Origin: Chelatococcus albus
Lineage (GTDB): Bacteria; Pseudomonadota; Alphaproteobacteria; Rhizobiales; Beijerinckiaceae
Reading direction: 5' to 3'
DNA: 64,000 bases
NCBI RefSeq assembly: GCF_030067675.1
Contig: NZ_JASJEV010000004.1
Coordinates: forward strand, 62,001-126,000
Shown here in pieces: positions 8,699-17,855 of the stretch; position 1 is the first letter of the stretch, and each line of letters opens with the position of its first letter. The notes below the pieces were generated by a model that saw nothing but the letters and a program-made list of their open reading frames with translations, had not been told where the DNA came from and did not search any database. The position numbers and the translations under genes are program-made.

Positions 8699-9871
8699 TC
8701 AGGCCGCCGCGCGGCGCGCGCCGCCGGCGGCGAGGAACAGGCCGCTCGCGCCCGCGACGAGCGCCGCGGTGATCCAGAAGCCGTCGACAGCCGGCAAGCC
8801 CGCAGCAGCAGCGAGACCCGTGGCCGCGATCGGCCCGAGCGCCATCCCGAGATCGCCTGTGGCACGGACGAGGCCGGTGACGGCGCCGGTGCCCGCATCG
8901 GCGCCGGCGGCAAGTGCCAGCGAGCCTGCGGCCGGCAGCATGGCGCCGGTGCCGACCATGACGAGTGCGGTCCCCAGCCACAGCGCCCATGCCTGTGGCA
9001 CGGCTGCGAGCAGAACCAGGGCTGCGACCGTGAGCGCAGCCGTCACGAGCAGCGTCGGCCGAGCGCCCCAACGGTCCGTGGCCCGCCCGACCAAGGGCAG
9101 TGCGATGAAATTGGCGGCGGTGCCGACGCCGATGAGGAGGCCCACGTCGCTCGGTGTCATTCCGTGGAGGGTGGGGGCGACGACAGGCACGAGCCCCCAC
9201 GCCGCCGCGGTGCGGGCGAAGAAGCCGGCGAGCCCCATGAAACAGGCCGCGAAGAGCGCCGGCCGCCCGAGGAGCCCCAGCGACGGCCCGTTCTGCCGCT
9301 TGGGCGCCGTGCCCTCCCCCCTCACGCGGAGCACGATGCCGAGCGTCAGCAATGCGAGCACGCCTTGGCAGACGAAAGGCGCGCGTGCGTCATAGCGCTC
9401 GGCCAGAAGCCCGCCGAAGCAGGGACCGATGGAAATGGCGAGGAGCAGAGCGCCCTGGTACCAGGCCATCGCCGTGCCCCGGCGGGCGGGGCCGGCCCGG
9501 TCGACGAACGCCGTCAGCGCCGCCGTGACGAAGACGGCGCCGCCCGCCCCCTGCAGCAGGATGGACGCGACGAGCGGTGCGTAGCCCGCCTCCCGCGCGC
9601 CGAGGAAGGCGCCGAAGGCGATGAGCACGAGGCCGACACCCATGGTGGCGCGGATGCCGGCACTGTCCGCAAGCAGGCCGGCCGGCACATTGCTGATGAG
9701 GCGGGCGACGCCGAAGCCGGAAAGGAGAGCCCCCGCGGCGAGGGCGCTCGACGACGATCGGGCCGCCAGTGCCGGCAATACGGGCACCAGCATCCCGAGC
9801 CCCAGCATGGCGACGAATACGGCGATGGAGATTGGAAGGAAATCTTTGAACGAAGGAGCGTCGGACGGCAT
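8699..9871 (-). CDS. MFS transporter, drug-efflux type
   Basis: 390 residues with 12 predicted membrane helices. The major facilitator loop 2-3 motif is present in degenerate form (ISNVPAGLLADSAGIRATM), and a second copy is GRATDRWGARPTLL. The FKDFLPISIAVFVAMLGLGMLVPVLPALA start resembles multidrug/sugar efflux members. Divergently arranged with a TetR regulator across 43 bases holding a perfect operator, which suggests an inducible exporter of a toxic compound; the substrate is unknown. Confidence 0.88.
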   Translation of the reverse strand: MPSDAPSFKDFLPISIAVFVAMLGLGMLVPVLPALAARSSSSALAAGALLSGFGVARLISNVPAGLLADSAGIRATMGVGLVLIAFGAFLGAREAGYAPLVASILLQGAGGAVFVTAALTAFVDRAGPARRGTAMAWYQGALLLAISIGPCFGGLLAERYDARAPFVCQGVLALLTLGIVLRVRGEGTAPKRQNGPSLGLLGRPALFAACFMGLAGFFARTAAAWGLVPVVAPTLHGMTPSDVGLLIGVGTAANFIALPLVGRATDRWGARPTLLVTAALTVAALVLLAAVPQAWALWLGTALVMVGTGAMLPAAGSLALAAGADAGTGAVTGLVRATGDLGMALGPIAATGLAAAAGLPAVDGFWITAALVAGASGLFLAAGGARRAAA

Positions 9872-9899
9872 AGTCGAGCCTCTGATGAAATGGAAATAG

Positions 9900-9914
9900 A
9901 CTAGACTGTCTAGT
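9900..9914. promoter_or_regulatory. TetR-type operator in divergent promoter
   Basis: ACTAGAC-T-GTCTAGT is a perfect 15-base palindrome in the 43-base gap between the MFS exporter and the TetR gene. Its last base touches the TetR ATG. Occupancy would block both promoters. Confidence 0.75.
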
Positions 9915-10547
9915 ATGATTCATCCCAGCGAGCAAGCCGAACCGTCGGGCACCGACCTGTCGCCGCGCACGCGCGCCAAGCGCGAAGCCATTCTGGATGC
10001 AGCCGAGAAGGTCTTCGTGGCCGAAGGTTATGCGGCGAGCATCGACCGCATCGCCGCCGCGGCCGGGGTCGCCAAGCAGACCGTCTACAGCCACTTCGGG
10101 TCGAAGGAGGGGCTGTTTCGCGCCATGGCCGAGCACAGCAAGCGCGACTTCGCGACCGGCCTGCAGAACGGGAGCGACCTGCGCACCGCTCTTGTCGCCT
10201 TCGGCACGGCGGTCCTGAAGCGCGTCCTCGATCCCGACACGCTCGGCATGCAGCGGCTGCTGATCGCCCAAGCCGCCACGTTTCCGGACATCGCCCGCAT
10301 CTTCGCGGAGGTCGGCCCGGCACGCTCGGCGGCGCGGCTCGCCGACCTCCTCTCGAAGGCGATGGACGACGGCCTCCTCATGCGGGCCGACGCGACGCTC
10401 GCCGCCGAGGACTTCCTCGGGCTGCTGCAGGGACAGCGTCGCCTCAAGCTCCTCTTCGGCTACGGCGAACCGCCGGGCGAGGCCGCCATGCTGCAGGCGG
10501 CCGAACGTGCCGCCGACGTCTTCCTGCGTGCCTACGCACCCGGCTGA
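9915..10547 (+). CDS. TetR family transcriptional repressor
   Basis: 210 residues. The N-terminal TetR helix-turn-helix is clear (RAKREAILDAAEKVFVAEGYAASIDRIAAAAGVAKQTVYSHFGSKEGLFRAM, residues 18-70). The variable ligand-binding half contains an AefR-like region (RTALVAFGTAVLKRVLDPDTLGMQRLLIAQAATFPDIARIFAEVGP). The ATG directly follows the operator and has no ribosome-binding site, so the mRNA may be leaderless; no in-frame ATG close downstream would keep the helix-turn-helix intact. Predicted to repress itself and the divergent MFS exporter. Confidence 0.9.
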   Translation: MIHPSEQAEPSGTDLSPRTRAKREAILDAAEKVFVAEGYAASIDRIAAAAGVAKQTVYSHFGSKEGLFRAMAEHSKRDFATGLQNGSDLRTALVAFGTAVLKRVLDPDTLGMQRLLIAQAATFPDIARIFAEVGPARSAARLADLLSKAMDDGLLMRADATLAAEDFLGLLQGQRRLKLLFGYGEPPGEAAMLQAAERAADVFLRAYAPG

Positions 10548-10562
10548 TGAGCGGATGGGCGC

Positions 10563-11681
10563 TCAGGCGACGGCTGCTCGAGGGGGATGCGCCTCGCCGC
10601 GCCTCGGCAGAGCCAGCCCCTCGGCATCGAAGAGATGCACGGAACGCTCGGAGGCGCCGATGGTGAGGCTCGCGCCAGCCACGGCGGCCGTGTCGCCCGG
10701 AGCCCTGACGACGACATCCGTGCCGTCGGTGAGCTTCATGTAGAGGTAGGTCGCCTCGCCGAGATGTTCGACGGCCTCGACCTGCCCCTTCAGCCGCAGG
10801 CCCTCCGCCTCTCCCTCGCTCATGTGCTCAGGGCGGATGCCGAGCGTCACCGTGTCGCCGACGCCGGCGTGCCCGGCGTCGGCCGCTACCAGCGTCTCGC
10901 CGCAGGCATGGGCGACGCGCACACCCTCCGGCGTGACGGCGGTGACGCGCCCCTTGACGAAGTTCATGCGCGGCGAGCCGATGAAGCCGGCGACGAAGAG
11001 GTTGCGGGGGGCGTGGTAGAGCTCGAGGGGAGACCCCACCTGCTCGATGCGCCCCTGGTTCATCACCACGATCTTCGTGGCGAGCGTCATGGCCTCGACC
11101 TGATCATGCGTGACGTAGATCGTCGTGGCGTTGAGCTCGCGGTGGAGCTTGGCGATCTCGACCCGCGTGTTGACCCGGAGCGCCGCATCGAGATTCGACA
11201 GCGGCTCGTCAAACAGGAAGACGCTCGGATTGCGCACGATCGCCCGCCCGATGGCGACGCGCTGGCGCTGGCCGCCGGACAGATCCCGCGGCTTGCGGTC
11301 GAGATAGGGCGTGAGCTTGAGGATCTCGGCGGCGCGACGGACGCGCCGGTCCGCCTCGGCCCTGTCCGTGCGGGCGAACTTCAGGCCGAAGGCCATGTTC
11401 TTGTAGACGGTCATATGCGGATAGAGCGCATAGGACTGGAAGACCATGGCGATCTTGCGCGCCGCCGGAGGCACGTCGTTGACGCGCCGCCCGGCGATGA
11501 AGAGATCACCGGCGGTGATGCTCTCGAGCCCCGCGATGATGCGCAGGAGGGTCGACTTGCCGCAGCCGGACGGGCCGACGAAGACGACGAACTCGCCGTC
11601 CTTCACCTCCAGGTCGATGCCGTGCAGGATCTCGGTGGCGCCATAGGACTTGCGGATGCTCTTGAGGCTCACGTCGGCCAT
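10563..11681 (-). CDS. Sugar ABC importer ATPase, UgpC/MsmK type
   Basis: 372 residues from the ATG at 11681; the open frame runs on upstream into the permease gene. Walker A GPSGCGKST, Q-loop MVFQSYALYPHMTVYKN, signature LSGGQRQRVAIGRAI, Walker B VFLFDEPLSNLDA and His switch YVTHDQ are all intact. A C-terminal TOBE domain follows (LGIRPEHM...VEAVEHLGEATYLYM). Such ATPases power carbohydrate importers. Last gene of the minus-strand amino-sugar operon. Confidence 0.93.
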   Translation of the reverse strand: MADVSLKSIRKSYGATEILHGIDLEVKDGEFVVFVGPSGCGKSTLLRIIAGLESITAGDLFIAGRRVNDVPPAARKIAMVFQSYALYPHMTVYKNMAFGLKFARTDRAEADRRVRRAAEILKLTPYLDRKPRDLSGGQRQRVAIGRAIVRNPSVFLFDEPLSNLDAALRVNTRVEIAKLHRELNATTIYVTHDQVEAMTLATKIVVMNQGRIEQVGSPLELYHAPRNLFVAGFIGSPRMNFVKGRVTAVTPEGVRVAHACGETLVAADAGHAGVGDTVTLGIRPEHMSEGEAEGLRLKGQVEAVEHLGEATYLYMKLTDGTDVVVRAPGDTAAVAGASLTIGASERSVHLFDAEGLALPRRGEAHPPRAAVA

Positions 11682-11701
11682 GGGACGGCTCCGTTCGTGC
11701 C

Positions 11702-12535
11702 TCACTTCACCGCGCCCGCGGTGAGGCCGCGGACGAGATGGCGCGAGAACAGGACATAGAGGACGAGGATCGGGGCGATCGCCAGCGTCAGCGAGGCGAG
11801 CACGGCGTTCCAGTCGGTGACATATTGCCCGATGAACTGCTGGACGCCGAGCGTCACCGTCTGCTTGCCGTCGCCGGGCGCCAGGATCAGCGGGAACCAC
11901 AGGTCGTTCCAGATCGGCACCATGGTGAAGACGGCGACCGTGGCGATCGCCTGACGGACGAGCGGCAGGATGATCGAGAAGAAGATGCGGTACTCGCTCA
12001 CCCCGTCGCAGCGCGCGGCATCGCGCAGGTCGCGGGGGATCTGCTGCATGAACTCGCCGAGGATGAGGATGGCGAGCGGCAGACCCTGCGCCACGTAGAC
12101 GAGGACGAGCGCGGTCAGCGTATTGACGAGGTCGAACTCCACCATCATGCGCAGGATGGAGACGCTGCCGAGCCGGATGGGCACCATGATGCCGATGGCG
12201 AGGTAGAGCGCGAGCAGGGTATTGCCCCGGAACCTGTATTCCGTGAGCGCCCACGCGGCCATGGCGCCGAAGACGACGACGAGCGCGAGCGACCCGACCG
12301 TGACCGTCAGGCTGTTGAGGAAATAGAGCCCGAACTCGGATTTCTCCAGCACGCTGTCGAACCCGATGAGGGTGAAGCTGCGCCCGTCCGGAAAGCCGAG
12401 CGGGTCGGAGAAGATTGCCCGCCGCGTCTTGAAGGCGTTGAGGAGGATGAGCAGGATCGGACCGATGGCGATCAGCGTGTAGAGCAGGAGCGCACCGTGC
12501 ACGGCCATGCGGCGGGGGCGAAGCGGGAGGCTCAT
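11702..12535 (-). CDS. Sugar ABC transporter permease (MalG type)
   Basis: 277 residues with six predicted helices and the CUT1 inner-membrane signature EFMQQIPRDLRDAARCDGVSEYRIFFSIILPLVRQ. Pairs with the upstream permease gene (13-base gap). It is 20 bases from the ATPase gene. Predicted substrate from context: an N-acetylated amino sugar or a chitin/murein fragment. Confidence 0.92.
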   Translation of the reverse strand: MSLPLRPRRMAVHGALLLYTLIAIGPILLILLNAFKTRRAIFSDPLGFPDGRSFTLIGFDSVLEKSEFGLYFLNSLTVTVGSLALVVVFGAMAAWALTEYRFRGNTLLALYLAIGIMVPIRLGSVSILRMMVEFDLVNTLTALVLVYVAQGLPLAILILGEFMQQIPRDLRDAARCDGVSEYRIFFSIILPLVRQAIATVAVFTMVPIWNDLWFPLILAPGDGKQTVTLGVQQFIGQYVTDWNAVLASLTLAIAPILVLYVLFSRHLVRGLTAGAVK

Positions 12536-12548
12536 CGCATGCGCCCCG

Positions 12549-13508
12549 TCAGAACGTGTGCCGCTGCAGCCGTCGCTGCACGCCGAAGAGATAGATGAGC
12601 ACGCCGACGAGGATGATCATCAGCATCATCGTGGCGACGGTCGCCCCCATCGTCGGGTTGCCCACCTGCAACTGGTAGCCAAAGAAGGTGCGGTAGAAGA
12701 ACGTGCCGAGGATGTCCGTCGAGAAGTTCGGCCCGGCGAGCGCCCCCTTGACCGCATAGATCAGGTCGAAGGCGTTGAAATTGGCAACGAAGGTCAGGAT
12801 CGACACGATCCCGAGCGTCGGCACGATGAGCGGCAGCTTCACCTGCCAGAAGACGTGGAACGGCCCTGCCCCGTCGACGGTCGCGGCATCGACGAGATCG
12901 TCCGGGATGTTCAGGAGGGCGGCATAGATCAGCATCATCGGAATGCCGATGAACTGCCATACGGAAATGAGCGAGATGGTGGCGAGCGCCGTCGTCTCCT
13001 GGCCGAGCCAGGGGCCGAAATAGCCGCCGAGACCGAAGAAGCCGAGGAAGGTCTCCGCCACGCCCCATAGGGGGCTCAGCATCAGCTGCCAGATGAAGCC
13101 GATGATGACGACCGACAGCATCGTCGGCAGGAAGATGAGCGTGCGGTAGAGGTTGCGCCCGGCGAGGTCGGGCAGGCTGAGCAGCATGGCGAGCCCAAGG
13201 CCGATGCCGTTCTGTACAACCATGTGGATGGCAAAGAAGACGAGGTTGTTCCGGAAGGCATTCCAGAACGGGCCCGACCAGGTCGGGTCGCCGATGAGCC
13301 GCCCGAAATTGTCGAGCCCGACAAAGTGATAGAGGCCGGCCTCGTCGGTGGTGAAGAGGCTCAACCGGATGGTGTCGATCAGCGGATAGATCGAGAACAG
13401 CGAGTAGACGAGCACCGCCGGCGCCAGAAAGACGACGATGTGCAGCGGCCAGCCCCGCCGCCCGGCGAGGTCTTCTGCCATCTCTTCGGTCGCGGCTATG
13501 GTCGACAT
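12549..13508 (-). CDS. Sugar ABC transporter permease (MalF type)
   Basis: 319 residues from the ATG at 13508 (N-terminus MSTIAATEEMAED). It has six hydrophobic spans and the CUT1 coupling loop (ALLNIPDDLVDAATVDGAGPFHVFWQVKLPLIVPTL). First of the two permeases of the amino-sugar importer, lying between the binding protein and the MalG-type permease. Confidence 0.92.
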   Translation of the reverse strand: MSTIAATEEMAEDLAGRRGWPLHIVVFLAPAVLVYSLFSIYPLIDTIRLSLFTTDEAGLYHFVGLDNFGRLIGDPTWSGPFWNAFRNNLVFFAIHMVVQNGIGLGLAMLLSLPDLAGRNLYRTLIFLPTMLSVVIIGFIWQLMLSPLWGVAETFLGFFGLGGYFGPWLGQETTALATISLISVWQFIGIPMMLIYAALLNIPDDLVDAATVDGAGPFHVFWQVKLPLIVPTLGIVSILTFVANFNAFDLIYAVKGALAGPNFSTDILGTFFYRTFFGYQLQVGNPTMGATVATMMLMIILVGVLIYLFGVQRRLQRHTF

Positions 13509-13568
13509 GCGCCGTTCTCCCTGCCGGCCCCGAGGGCGCGACCGGCGCGCCCCCGGTGGCATCCTGCC

Positions 13569-14852
13569 CTACTTCTTCTTGTGCGGCTCGTACCAGGCGG
13601 CGAGGCCGTCCTCGACCTTCCTGGCTGCGTCCTCGGGCTTGAGCGTGCCGTTGATGACCTGGGCGCTGACGTTCCAGAGCTCGTTCTCGAGGTTGGGCGT
13701 GCCGCGCGACAGGATCTGGTAGGAGTTGCGGATCGTGCTCGCGCAGTCCTTGCGCCAGCCGACGAACTTGGCCGCCACGGGATCCTTGACCTCGATCTGG
13801 GCGTTCGAGAGCGGGAAGAAGCCCGGCAGCGCATTGGCGTAGATCGCGGCGAAGTCCGGGGAGGCCACCCATTCCAGGAACTTCTTGGCCGCCTCGACAT
13901 TCTTCGACTTGGCGTTGATGCCGATGGCGATGTCGGTGTGGTCGCTGATGTAGCACTTGTCTCCGGCAGCAGGCACGGGCGGCGGGAAGGCGTCGAACTT
14001 GACGTCGGCCTGCTTGCGGAAGATCGGGATGTCCCACGAGCCCGCCGGATAGATCGCCGCGCGGCCGAGCGAGAACAGGTTCTGGGTATCGGGATATTTC
14101 TGGGCGGAGAAGCCCTTGCCCATGTAGGGAGCCCAGCTCGCGATCTCAGTGAAGGTCTTCACGTAGGGCGCGTCGGTCAGCTTTTCCTTGCCAGCGATCA
14201 GCGCCTGACGGCCCTCCTCGCCCTTCCAGTAGTTCGGGCCGATGTTCTGGAAGCCCATGGTTGCGGCTTCCCACTGGTCGGCGGTGCCGAGGGCGAGCGG
14301 GGTGTATTTGCCGTGCGCCTTGATCTTCTCCAGAACGGCCTTGAACTCGGCCATGGTCTTCGGTGGCGTCAGCTTCAGCTCGTCGAAGATCTCCGTGTTG
14401 TAGATGAAGCCATGGATGACCGAGGCCATGGGCATGCAGAAGGTCTGCTTGCCGTCGTCCGTCTGCCAGGCGCTCTTGGCGACGGGCGAGAAGTTCTCGA
14501 TGCCCTTGATATCGTCGACGGCGACGAGATGGCCTTTCTTGAAGAGGTCGAGGGAAGCGTCGAAGGGCCGGCACGTGATGAGGTCGCCGGCCGTGCCGCC
14601 GGCGAGCCGCGCGCCGAGGGCCGCGTTGTACTCCGTCGGCGGGTCGGCACGGAACTGCACCTTGATATCCGGGTACTTCTTGTTGAAGGCCGGAATGATC
14701 GTCTTGTTCCACACGTCGGCGTCGTCGTTGCGCCACGAGTCGATGGTCAGCGTCTGCGCCGAAGCGGCGCTCGAGACCGCGAGCACCAGCGCGGTGGCGG
14801 CACCGAAGAGCCACTTCGCGTGACGCCCGGTCGATTGTAGCCTGAAAGACAT
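13569..14852 (-). CDS. Extracellular solute-binding protein, family 1 (amino-sugar importer)
   Basis: 427 residues from the ATG at 14852, with GGGAGCAGG upstream. The signal peptide ends ASSAASA, and the mature protein begins QTLTIDSWRNDDADVW. It is a family 1 sugar-binding protein (IIPAFNKKYPDIKVQF, VDAVDDIKGI-like, FLEWVASPDF motifs). It sits directly behind murQ and heads the ABC genes, so its ligand is probably GlcNAc, MurNAc or an oligomer of these. Confidence 0.9.
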   Translation of the reverse strand: MSFRLQSTGRHAKWLFGAATALVLAVSSAASAQTLTIDSWRNDDADVWNKTIIPAFNKKYPDIKVQFRADPPTEYNAALGARLAGGTAGDLITCRPFDASLDLFKKGHLVAVDDIKGIENFSPVAKSAWQTDDGKQTFCMPMASVIHGFIYNTEIFDELKLTPPKTMAEFKAVLEKIKAHGKYTPLALGTADQWEAATMGFQNIGPNYWKGEEGRQALIAGKEKLTDAPYVKTFTEIASWAPYMGKGFSAQKYPDTQNLFSLGRAAIYPAGSWDIPIFRKQADVKFDAFPPPVPAAGDKCYISDHTDIAIGINAKSKNVEAAKKFLEWVASPDFAAIYANALPGFFPLSNAQIEVKDPVAAKFVGWRKDCASTIRNSYQILSRGTPNLENELWNVSAQVINGTLKPEDAARKVEDGLAAWYEPHKKK

Positions 14853-14921
14853 GACCTGCTCCCTGGTTGTGCTCTCGTTCGTCACACGCGCCGGTTCGCC
14901 GGCGTCGCACCTCACGCTTGT

Positions 14922-15815
14922 TCAGGTGAGTTGACCGAGCGCCTTGCGCAGATTGCCGCCCGCCTGCCTCAGCAGCCGGTCGGCCTGCGACGGCGCCGCG
15001 CCCTTCGCCACGAGGACCGCGGGCTTGATGCGGCCGCCGCAGGCGTCGAGGGCACGCGCCGCAGCGTCCTGCGGGCACCCGGTGATGTCGGTGAGAATGC
15101 CGAGCGCGCGCTCGCGCAGCTTGGCATTCTCCACGCGCAGGTTGACCATCAGCCCGTCGTAGACATGGCCGAGGCGGATCATGGCGAGGCTCGAGAGGAG
15201 CCCGAGCGCGGCCTTCTGTGCGGTCCCGGCCCCCATGCGCGTGGAGCCGCTGATGATCTCGGGCCCGGTGTCGAGAAGCACGGCCACGCCGGCGGACCTG
15301 AACAGCGGCGCGTCGGCGTTGTTGGCGAAGGCGATCACGAGGGCCCCCGCCTCGGCAGCAGCTTCCGCCGCCGCGCAGGTGAAGGGTGTGCGTCCGCTCG
15401 CCGCCAGCGCGATCACGACATCGCTCGCTCCCGGCACGAGCGCGCGCATGGCAGCGCCGCCGCGCTCGGCATCGTCCTCGAATGAACCGCTGAGGCCGGG
15501 CTCCAGCCTGGCGCCCTCCGCGAGCAGCAGCACGATGCGCTCGTCCGGCCAGCCGAAGGTGGGGCCGAGCTCGACCGCATCGAGCGCCCCGAGGCGGCCG
15601 GAGGACCCTGCCCCGACATAGATGATGCGGCCGTCCTCGCCCAGCCGCCCGGCCATGGCGCGGGCAGCTTCGGCGAGAGCCGCGCGCGCCTCGCGAACGG
15701 CGGCCACGGCGCGCAGCTGACCCTCCCAGAACGCATCGAGGATGTCCTCGTCGCTCCAGGTATCCAACCCGCGATAGCGCGAGCAGATGCTCTCCGTCTG
15801 ACCCATGCGCGGCAT
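14922..15815 (-). CDS. murQ: N-acetylmuramic acid 6-phosphate etherase MurQ
   Basis: About 297 residues. SIS fold with the MurQ pattern: IIYVGAGSSGRLGALDAVELGPTFGWPDERI, FEDDAERGGAAM, VIALAASGRTPF, GPEIISGSTRMGAGTAQKAALGLLSS, and a C-terminal helical ITGCPQDAAARAL domain. Cleaves the lactyl ether of MurNAc-6-P to GlcNAc-6-P and D-lactate during peptidoglycan recycling. Starts at 15815 and 15806 are both possible; neither has a strong ribosome-binding site. First gene of the importer operon, which suggests MurNAc or muropeptide sugars among the substrates. Confidence 0.92.
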   Translation of the reverse strand: MPRMGQTESICSRYRGLDTWSDEDILDAFWEGQLRAVAAVREARAALAEAARAMAGRLGEDGRIIYVGAGSSGRLGALDAVELGPTFGWPDERIVLLLAEGARLEPGLSGSFEDDAERGGAAMRALVPGASDVVIALAASGRTPFTCAAAEAAAEAGALVIAFANNADAPLFRSAGVAVLLDTGPEIISGSTRMGAGTAQKAALGLLSSLAMIRLGHVYDGLMVNLRVENAKLRERALGILTDITGCPQDAAARALDACGGRIKPAVLVAKGAAPSQADRLLRQAGGNLRKALGQLT

Positions 15816-15849
15816 CCGCGGCCCTTTGGCCGTCGTTCCCCAACTGATA

Positions 15850-15870
15850 TTACATTGGTATCTTATGTGA
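15850..15870. promoter_or_regulatory. Candidate GntR operator upstream of murQ
   Basis: TTACAT-N9-ATGTGA, an imperfect inverted repeat enclosing TTGGTATC, lies about 35 bases before the murQ start. It is in the roughly 370-base divergent gap shared with the kinase-GntR-nagB-nagA operon. The TTGGTAT core resembles operators of GntR-family amino-sugar regulators. The rest of the gap is AT-rich around 15975-16015 and holds no gene I can support. Confidence 0.4.
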
Positions 15871-16188
15871 CGCCGGCTCGGCAAGCCTTATGTTCGTGCC
15901 GCCGACGAACGATGCAGCGCCCCTTCGACCCGCGCATCGTCGCCGGCCAAGGTTCGCGGCACAGGATATAAACATGGAAATCATTATTTATCAATATGTT
16001 ATATGGATAACGAAATCTTGCCACAAGCGCTCGGCGAGATCCGACCAAAGGCGGACGATCGACGATCGCAAAAATCTGCGGCGAGGCGCTTTTCCAATCC
16101 GGCTCACAGTGGCATTATCCGGTCGCGTCAGTGGTCCGTCAGCGCCCGAGTGCGCCGCGCGGCGGTCGAAGATCGAGCCTCGGCAGGC

Positions 16189-17088
16189 ATGAGCGAAGCA
16201 TTGTTCATCGGTGTGGACGGGGGCGGCACCCAATGCCGGGCGCGACTGCGGGATGCGCAGGGGCGTGCCCTCGGCGAGGGACTCGGCGGGCCAGCCAACG
16301 CGCGCCTCGACCCGACGCTGGTCATGAAGTCGATCCTCACGGCCTGCCGCGCCGCCGCGGCAGCAGCCGGCCTCGGCGAGGAGGGGCTGCGGCGGGCCCA
16401 CGCAGGCCTCGGGCTCGCGGGGGGCGGGCAGCGCAAGGCGGTGGCCCGTCTGCTCGCCGAGCCGCACCCCTTCGCCTCGGTGGCAGTGGAAACGGACGCC
16501 TATGCCACGTGGCTCGGCGCCTTCCGAGGCGAGGACGGCGCCATCCTCATCGTTGGCACGGGCTCTTGCGGCCTCGCCGTCGTCGGCGGCGTGCAGACCT
16601 ATGTCAGCGGCTGGGGCGCGGAAATCTCGGACGAGGGCAGCGGCCTCGCCATCGGGCGCGAGGCCATCCGCCGCGCACTCTGGGCCTACGACGGCCGTGC
16701 GCCACGCACGCCGCTGGCGGATGTCTTGCTCAGGGCCTTCGACAACGATCCGGAAACCATCATCGACTGGGCCAAGGAGGCCCGCCCTGCGGATTTCGCC
16801 CGCTTCGTGCCTCAGGTGTTCGCCTATGCCGAGATGCGCGATCCCCTGGGCTTGGCGTTGATCGGGCAGGCCGCGTCCGATGTCGCGCGCATCGGCGAGC
16901 GCCTGCTCGACGCCGGCGCGCCGGGCATCTGCCTCATCGGCGGCCTTGCCGAACCATTGCGCCCCTGGCTGCCGCCGCCTCTGCAAGCGAAACTCGTGGC
17001 CGCGGCCTCCGACGCCATGGACGGCGCCATCCTCTTGGCGCGGCGCGCCTGCGGCACCCCAGCCCCTGTCGTGAAGGAGCGAGCCTGA
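16189..17088 (+). CDS. N-acetylhexosamine kinase, BadF/BadG/BcrA/BcrD ATPase family
   Basis: 299 residues from the ATG at 16189; upstream in-frame codons lack similarity. ASKHA-fold motifs: phosphate-1 FIGVDGGGTQCRARL, DAYATWLGAF, phosphate-2 ILIVGTGSCGLAVV, GWGAEISDEGSGLAIGREAIR, and an adenosine segment ICLIGGLAEPLRPWL. The GWG...DEGSG stretch is typical of GlcNAc/MurNAc/glucosamine kinases. Likely phosphorylates imported amino sugar at C6 to supply MurQ, NagA or NagB. The stop overlaps the GntR start (TGATG). Confidence 0.9.
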   Translation: MSEALFIGVDGGGTQCRARLRDAQGRALGEGLGGPANARLDPTLVMKSILTACRAAAAAAGLGEEGLRRAHAGLGLAGGGQRKAVARLLAEPHPFASVAVETDAYATWLGAFRGEDGAILIVGTGSCGLAVVGGVQTYVSGWGAEISDEGSGLAIGREAIRRALWAYDGRAPRTPLADVLLRAFDNDPETIIDWAKEARPADFARFVPQVFAYAEMRDPLGLALIGQAASDVARIGERLLDAGAPGICLIGGLAEPLRPWLPPPLQAKLVAAASDAMDGAILLARRACGTPAPVVKERA

Positions 17089-17855
17089 TGAGCCATGCCG
17101 CCCTCGCCGACCTGCGGAACGCTGGCGGACTCGACGAAGCGAGCCCCACGCCGCTCTATGTGCAGCTGCAGCATTTCATCCAGGAGGCCGTACGGTCCGG
17201 CGCGCTGAAGCCGGATGAGGCCCTGCCCAGCGAGCGTGACCTCGCCAAGCAGCTCGGCATCTCGCGCGTCACCGTCCGCAAGGCGCTCGCCGGCCTCGTC
17301 GACCGGGGCATCCTGGTGCAGCGCTGGGGATCGGGCACCTTCATCGCGCCGGGCGTTCGCGTCGAGCAGCCCCTGTCCCGCCTGTCGAGCTTCACGGACG
17401 ACATGCTGGCCCGCGGCATGCAGCCCTCGGCCGTCGACCTCTCCCGCGCCGTCGGCCCGGCCTCGCCCAAGGAGCTGATGGCGCTCGGCCTGTCCCCCGG
17501 CGATCTCGTGACGCGCATCGACCGCCTGCGCATGGCCGACGGCGTACCGATGGCGATCGAGTACGCTGTCGTGCCGGCGCGCTTCCTGCCCGACCCCAAG
17601 GCGGTCGGCCGTTCGCTCTACGCCGCGCTGAACGAGCGTGGCCACCAGCCACGGCGCGCCCTGCAGCGTCTGCACGCGACCCTCCTCGACGCCGAGCAGG
17701 CGCGCCTGCTGCAGGTGCCGGTGCGCAGCGCCGCCCTCTATATCGAGCGCCGCTCATTCCTCGACAGCGGCGAGGCGGTGGAGTTCACCTCCTCCTATTA
17801 CCGCGGCGATGCCTACGACTTCGTCGCCGAACTGACCATCGGCGCCAGCCGATGA
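17088..17855 (+). CDS. GntR family regulator (HutC subfamily), amino-sugar repressor
   Basis: 255 residues. Winged helix-turn-helix at about 20-88 (PLYVQLQHFIQEAVRSG...LPSERDLAKQLGISRVTVRKALAGLVDRGILVQRWGSGTFI). The C-terminal UTRA ligand domain ends VEFTSSYYRGDAYDFVAEL. The HutC/NagR/DasR type usually senses GlcNAc-6-P or GlcN-6-P. Embedded between the kinase and the deaminase with overlapping codons on both sides, so it likely autoregulates and controls both divergent operons. Confidence 0.92.
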   Translation: MSHAALADLRNAGGLDEASPTPLYVQLQHFIQEAVRSGALKPDEALPSERDLAKQLGISRVTVRKALAGLVDRGILVQRWGSGTFIAPGVRVEQPLSRLSSFTDDMLARGMQPSAVDLSRAVGPASPKELMALGLSPGDLVTRIDRLRMADGVPMAIEYAVVPARFLPDPKAVGRSLYAALNERGHQPRRALQRLHATLLDAEQARLLQVPVRSAALYIERRSFLDSGEAVEFTSSYYRGDAYDFVAELTIGASR

